Shown here: positions 62,258-64,000 of the stretch, one piece after another
Numbering within the stretch: the first letter of the stretch is position 1
Layout: each line of letters opens with the position of its first letter
Assembly: GCA_030141605.1 (NCBI GenBank)
Contig: JAQGDQ010000128.1
Coordinates: forward strand, 124,001-188,000
Length of the DNA: 64,000 nucleotides
From: Tubiluchus corallicola
Lineage: Eukaryota > Priapulida > Priapulimorpha > Priapulimorphida > Tubiluchidae
Direction: 5' to 3'
Position numbers and translations under genes: made by a program
Notes under the pieces: generated by a model
The model's input: only the letters and a program-made list of their open reading frames with translations
Database searches by the model: none
Told to the model about the DNA's origin: nothing

Positions 62258-62885
62258 TATATATATATACTGCCAAATTTAATCTGCCTTGAATCAGTCT
62301 GTAAGTCTTAAATGCATTCAAACCCATTTTTATATAGTTGGTGTGGATAACTGGACAGCATAAATAGATCTAGGTTATTTTCTTTCATTTTTTCATAATT
62401 TTGATACCAGTATACTGAGAATATCAAAATCTATGTTTTTGTTATTCAGAAAGAGCTATCATTCAGAATTCTTTATCATTATCCTATGAAAAAGTCTGTT
62501 TTGAGGTGCGCAATGCTTCCGTTACAAGAACTTCAGCTAGCTGTATGCAGCAAACCTGTCCAGGTGGAGTTCGCGGATTCGTGCTATTAGCAGTTTCATT
62601 TTAACGATAAGTTTTCGTATTTGTGGCATCATTTCGTTAATGGCAGTTTAAACAATCATTTTTATTACTACCATCCCAAGGTTCATTTAATTTTGCGCTG
62701 TTGCAAAAATATCTCTACGTTTGCACTTCGCTCATAAAATTCCATAATAATTATTGTAATAATGCACATATGAGCATCATATCTACGCTAACTGATTTTT
62801 TGGTTTAGTCCATTTTAGAAAATATGCAGTCATTTACATCCTATATAGTCGACTTAATGAAAAGTATTAAGTACGTGCTGTTAAG

Positions 62886-63055
62886 ATTCATTACGTAACA
62901 AAGAGTTTATTATGTAATAATGCAACATTATGTAACAAAAATGCTGCATTATGTAATAAGTCCCAAAAGATGCATTAGATAACAACTTTTAAACTATTAT
63001 GTAACAATTATAGCGTCATTATGTCATAAAAATTATGCAACGTTATACAACAGAT
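62886..63055. repeat. Degenerate (CATTATGTAACAAA)n repeat
   Basis: At least seven variants of (G)CATTATGTAA(C/T)AA with irregular 18-35 bp spacing. Confidence 0.65.
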
Positions 63056-63889
63056 TAACCTAGCTGTGCGTTAGTGGGTCTGCAACTGGTCTGGTGTGGT
63101 CTACAACTGGGTCTTGACCCAGTCTTGAAGTGGTCTAATTATTGGACTGGGTCAATTTGTTTTTGCTCTAGATGAGAGTTTGGCTCCGTGCTCGATTCGG
63201 TCTCGAGTCTGGTATATCAGAGTGTCCGTCACATGTCTGGTCTGACATGGGTATAGGTTTGTTAATGCGAAAAAAAGGAAAATGGTCCTAAACGAAAAGT
63301 TGTAATTTTGGAAATCATTGGTAAAGCTGTTTGGGAAATCAAAATTCTTGTACTTGTTTATCTTTGCAAGCTATTACAATTCACAAGCAACATTTCCATT
63401 GCAGAAAGTTAACATTTCGCACAAACACATAATATACTGTCGACTAATTCCCAGGTCCATAAACGAGTCCAACTTTTTAATAATGAATACGTCCAAATTT
63501 CCAAAAGGCTCATGCTCACAACGCAAGAAAAACCATATCCTCAACAAGCAGAGAATATTGAATTTTCACCATTTTCTTGATAGCTTCAATGAAATCTAAA
63601 CTAGTATTTGAATTATACTAATATGAACACCGGCTTCACTTACCCGTAAAATGGAGTTCGCATCGACAGTGCTCTACCATCGATGCTGCTGTTCGAAATG
63701 CCACAGTGCTGCTTGTTGCCATAACAACAATTGATTCATTCATGCATTTAGCACCTCACGCTTTCTGAGGCTCATTCGGTATTGGTTTCTTTTGCTTATG
63801 GCTTAAATGACCTTTCGTTAACAAGTAATAAACAGCGTAAAAATGGTGAATAAGATAAGCGCAGATTAAGTCTAATTTTAAAATTCGAC

Positions 63890-64000
63890 AAAGAGAGGTG
63901 GACGATAAAGTAGATAGGAAGAAATGGTACATAAAGAGGCGGACTTATACTGAGGAAGAAAGAGCATGTGAAAGAGAGAGAGATACAGAGAGATGAATGA
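63890..64000. repeat. Purine-rich (GA)n tract at the window end
   Basis: AAGAGAGAGAGATACAGAGAGATG-type sequence that probably continues past the window. Confidence 0.75.

Larger units (their letters stand above)
61470..64000 (+). other. First coding-side intron of the convertase gene (partial)
   Basis: No exon recognised. It holds the AT palindrome, a degenerate CATTATGTAACAAA repeat (62886-63055), a degenerate (T)CTGGTCT repeat (63075-63245) and a purine-rich end (63890-64000). Confidence 0.6.

Noticed and set aside
1-64000. CRISPR array, bacterial operons, rRNA genes
   Set aside because: Clearly eukaryotic DNA with spliceosomal introns; no spaced direct repeats or rRNA-like segments seen.

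Overview
This window is eukaryotic, AT-rich and intron-rich. It is most likely from a marine invertebrate, probably a protostome: it carries a cysteine-free DH31-type (calcitonin-like diuretic hormone) neuropeptide gene, kilobase introns, arthropod/lophotrochozoan-style promoter elements, many microsatellites, Penelope-like retroelement remains and many small inverted-repeat elements. The species cannot be named from the sequence. All confident genes read on the + strand.

Layout. (1) 183-1647: the last three exons, one of them a 25-nt microexon, of a TEX49/SPMIP11-like sperm-flagellum microtubule inner protein whose 5' part lies before the window. (2) 6942-21314: a complete DH31 neuropeptide gene. 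It has a promoter (CRE, E-box, TATA, Inr), a non-coding first exon with a minimal ATG-TAA uORF, a 10-kb first intron, and three coding exons giving signal peptide, spacer and a Lys-Arg-flanked, amidated 32-residue peptide. (3) About 21.8-44.6 kb: gene-poor DNA with MITE-like elements, tRNA-derived SINE pieces, degenerate minisatellites, a 1.4-kb terminal-inverted-repeat element, and a weak candidate multi-exon gene on the minus strand (36.3-37.8 kb). (4) 44657-50173: a five-exon single-cysteine-rich-domain TNF-receptor-like membrane protein with a short tail. (5) 52274-57878: three further exons, in matching phase, encoding a second transmembrane segment and a longer tail with a TRAF6-type PxExx(acidic) motif. 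I read these as an alternative 3' end of the same receptor gene, or otherwise a separate small membrane-protein gene. Their last intron holds two degraded Penelope-like copies head to head. (6) 61237-61461: the first coding exon (signal peptide and start of the prodomain) of a furin/PC-type proprotein convertase that continues beyond the window.

How they relate. DH31 is a peptide hormone that needs dibasic cleavage and amidation, and the convertase belongs to the family that makes such cuts. They lie 40 kb apart on the same strand, and nothing in the sequence shows that they are functionally linked. The most interesting hypothesis is that the TNF-receptor-like locus can make either a nearly tail-less receptor or one with a TRAF6-docking tail by alternative terminal exons. 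Assignments rest on reading motifs and splice phases by eye; no database search was possible.
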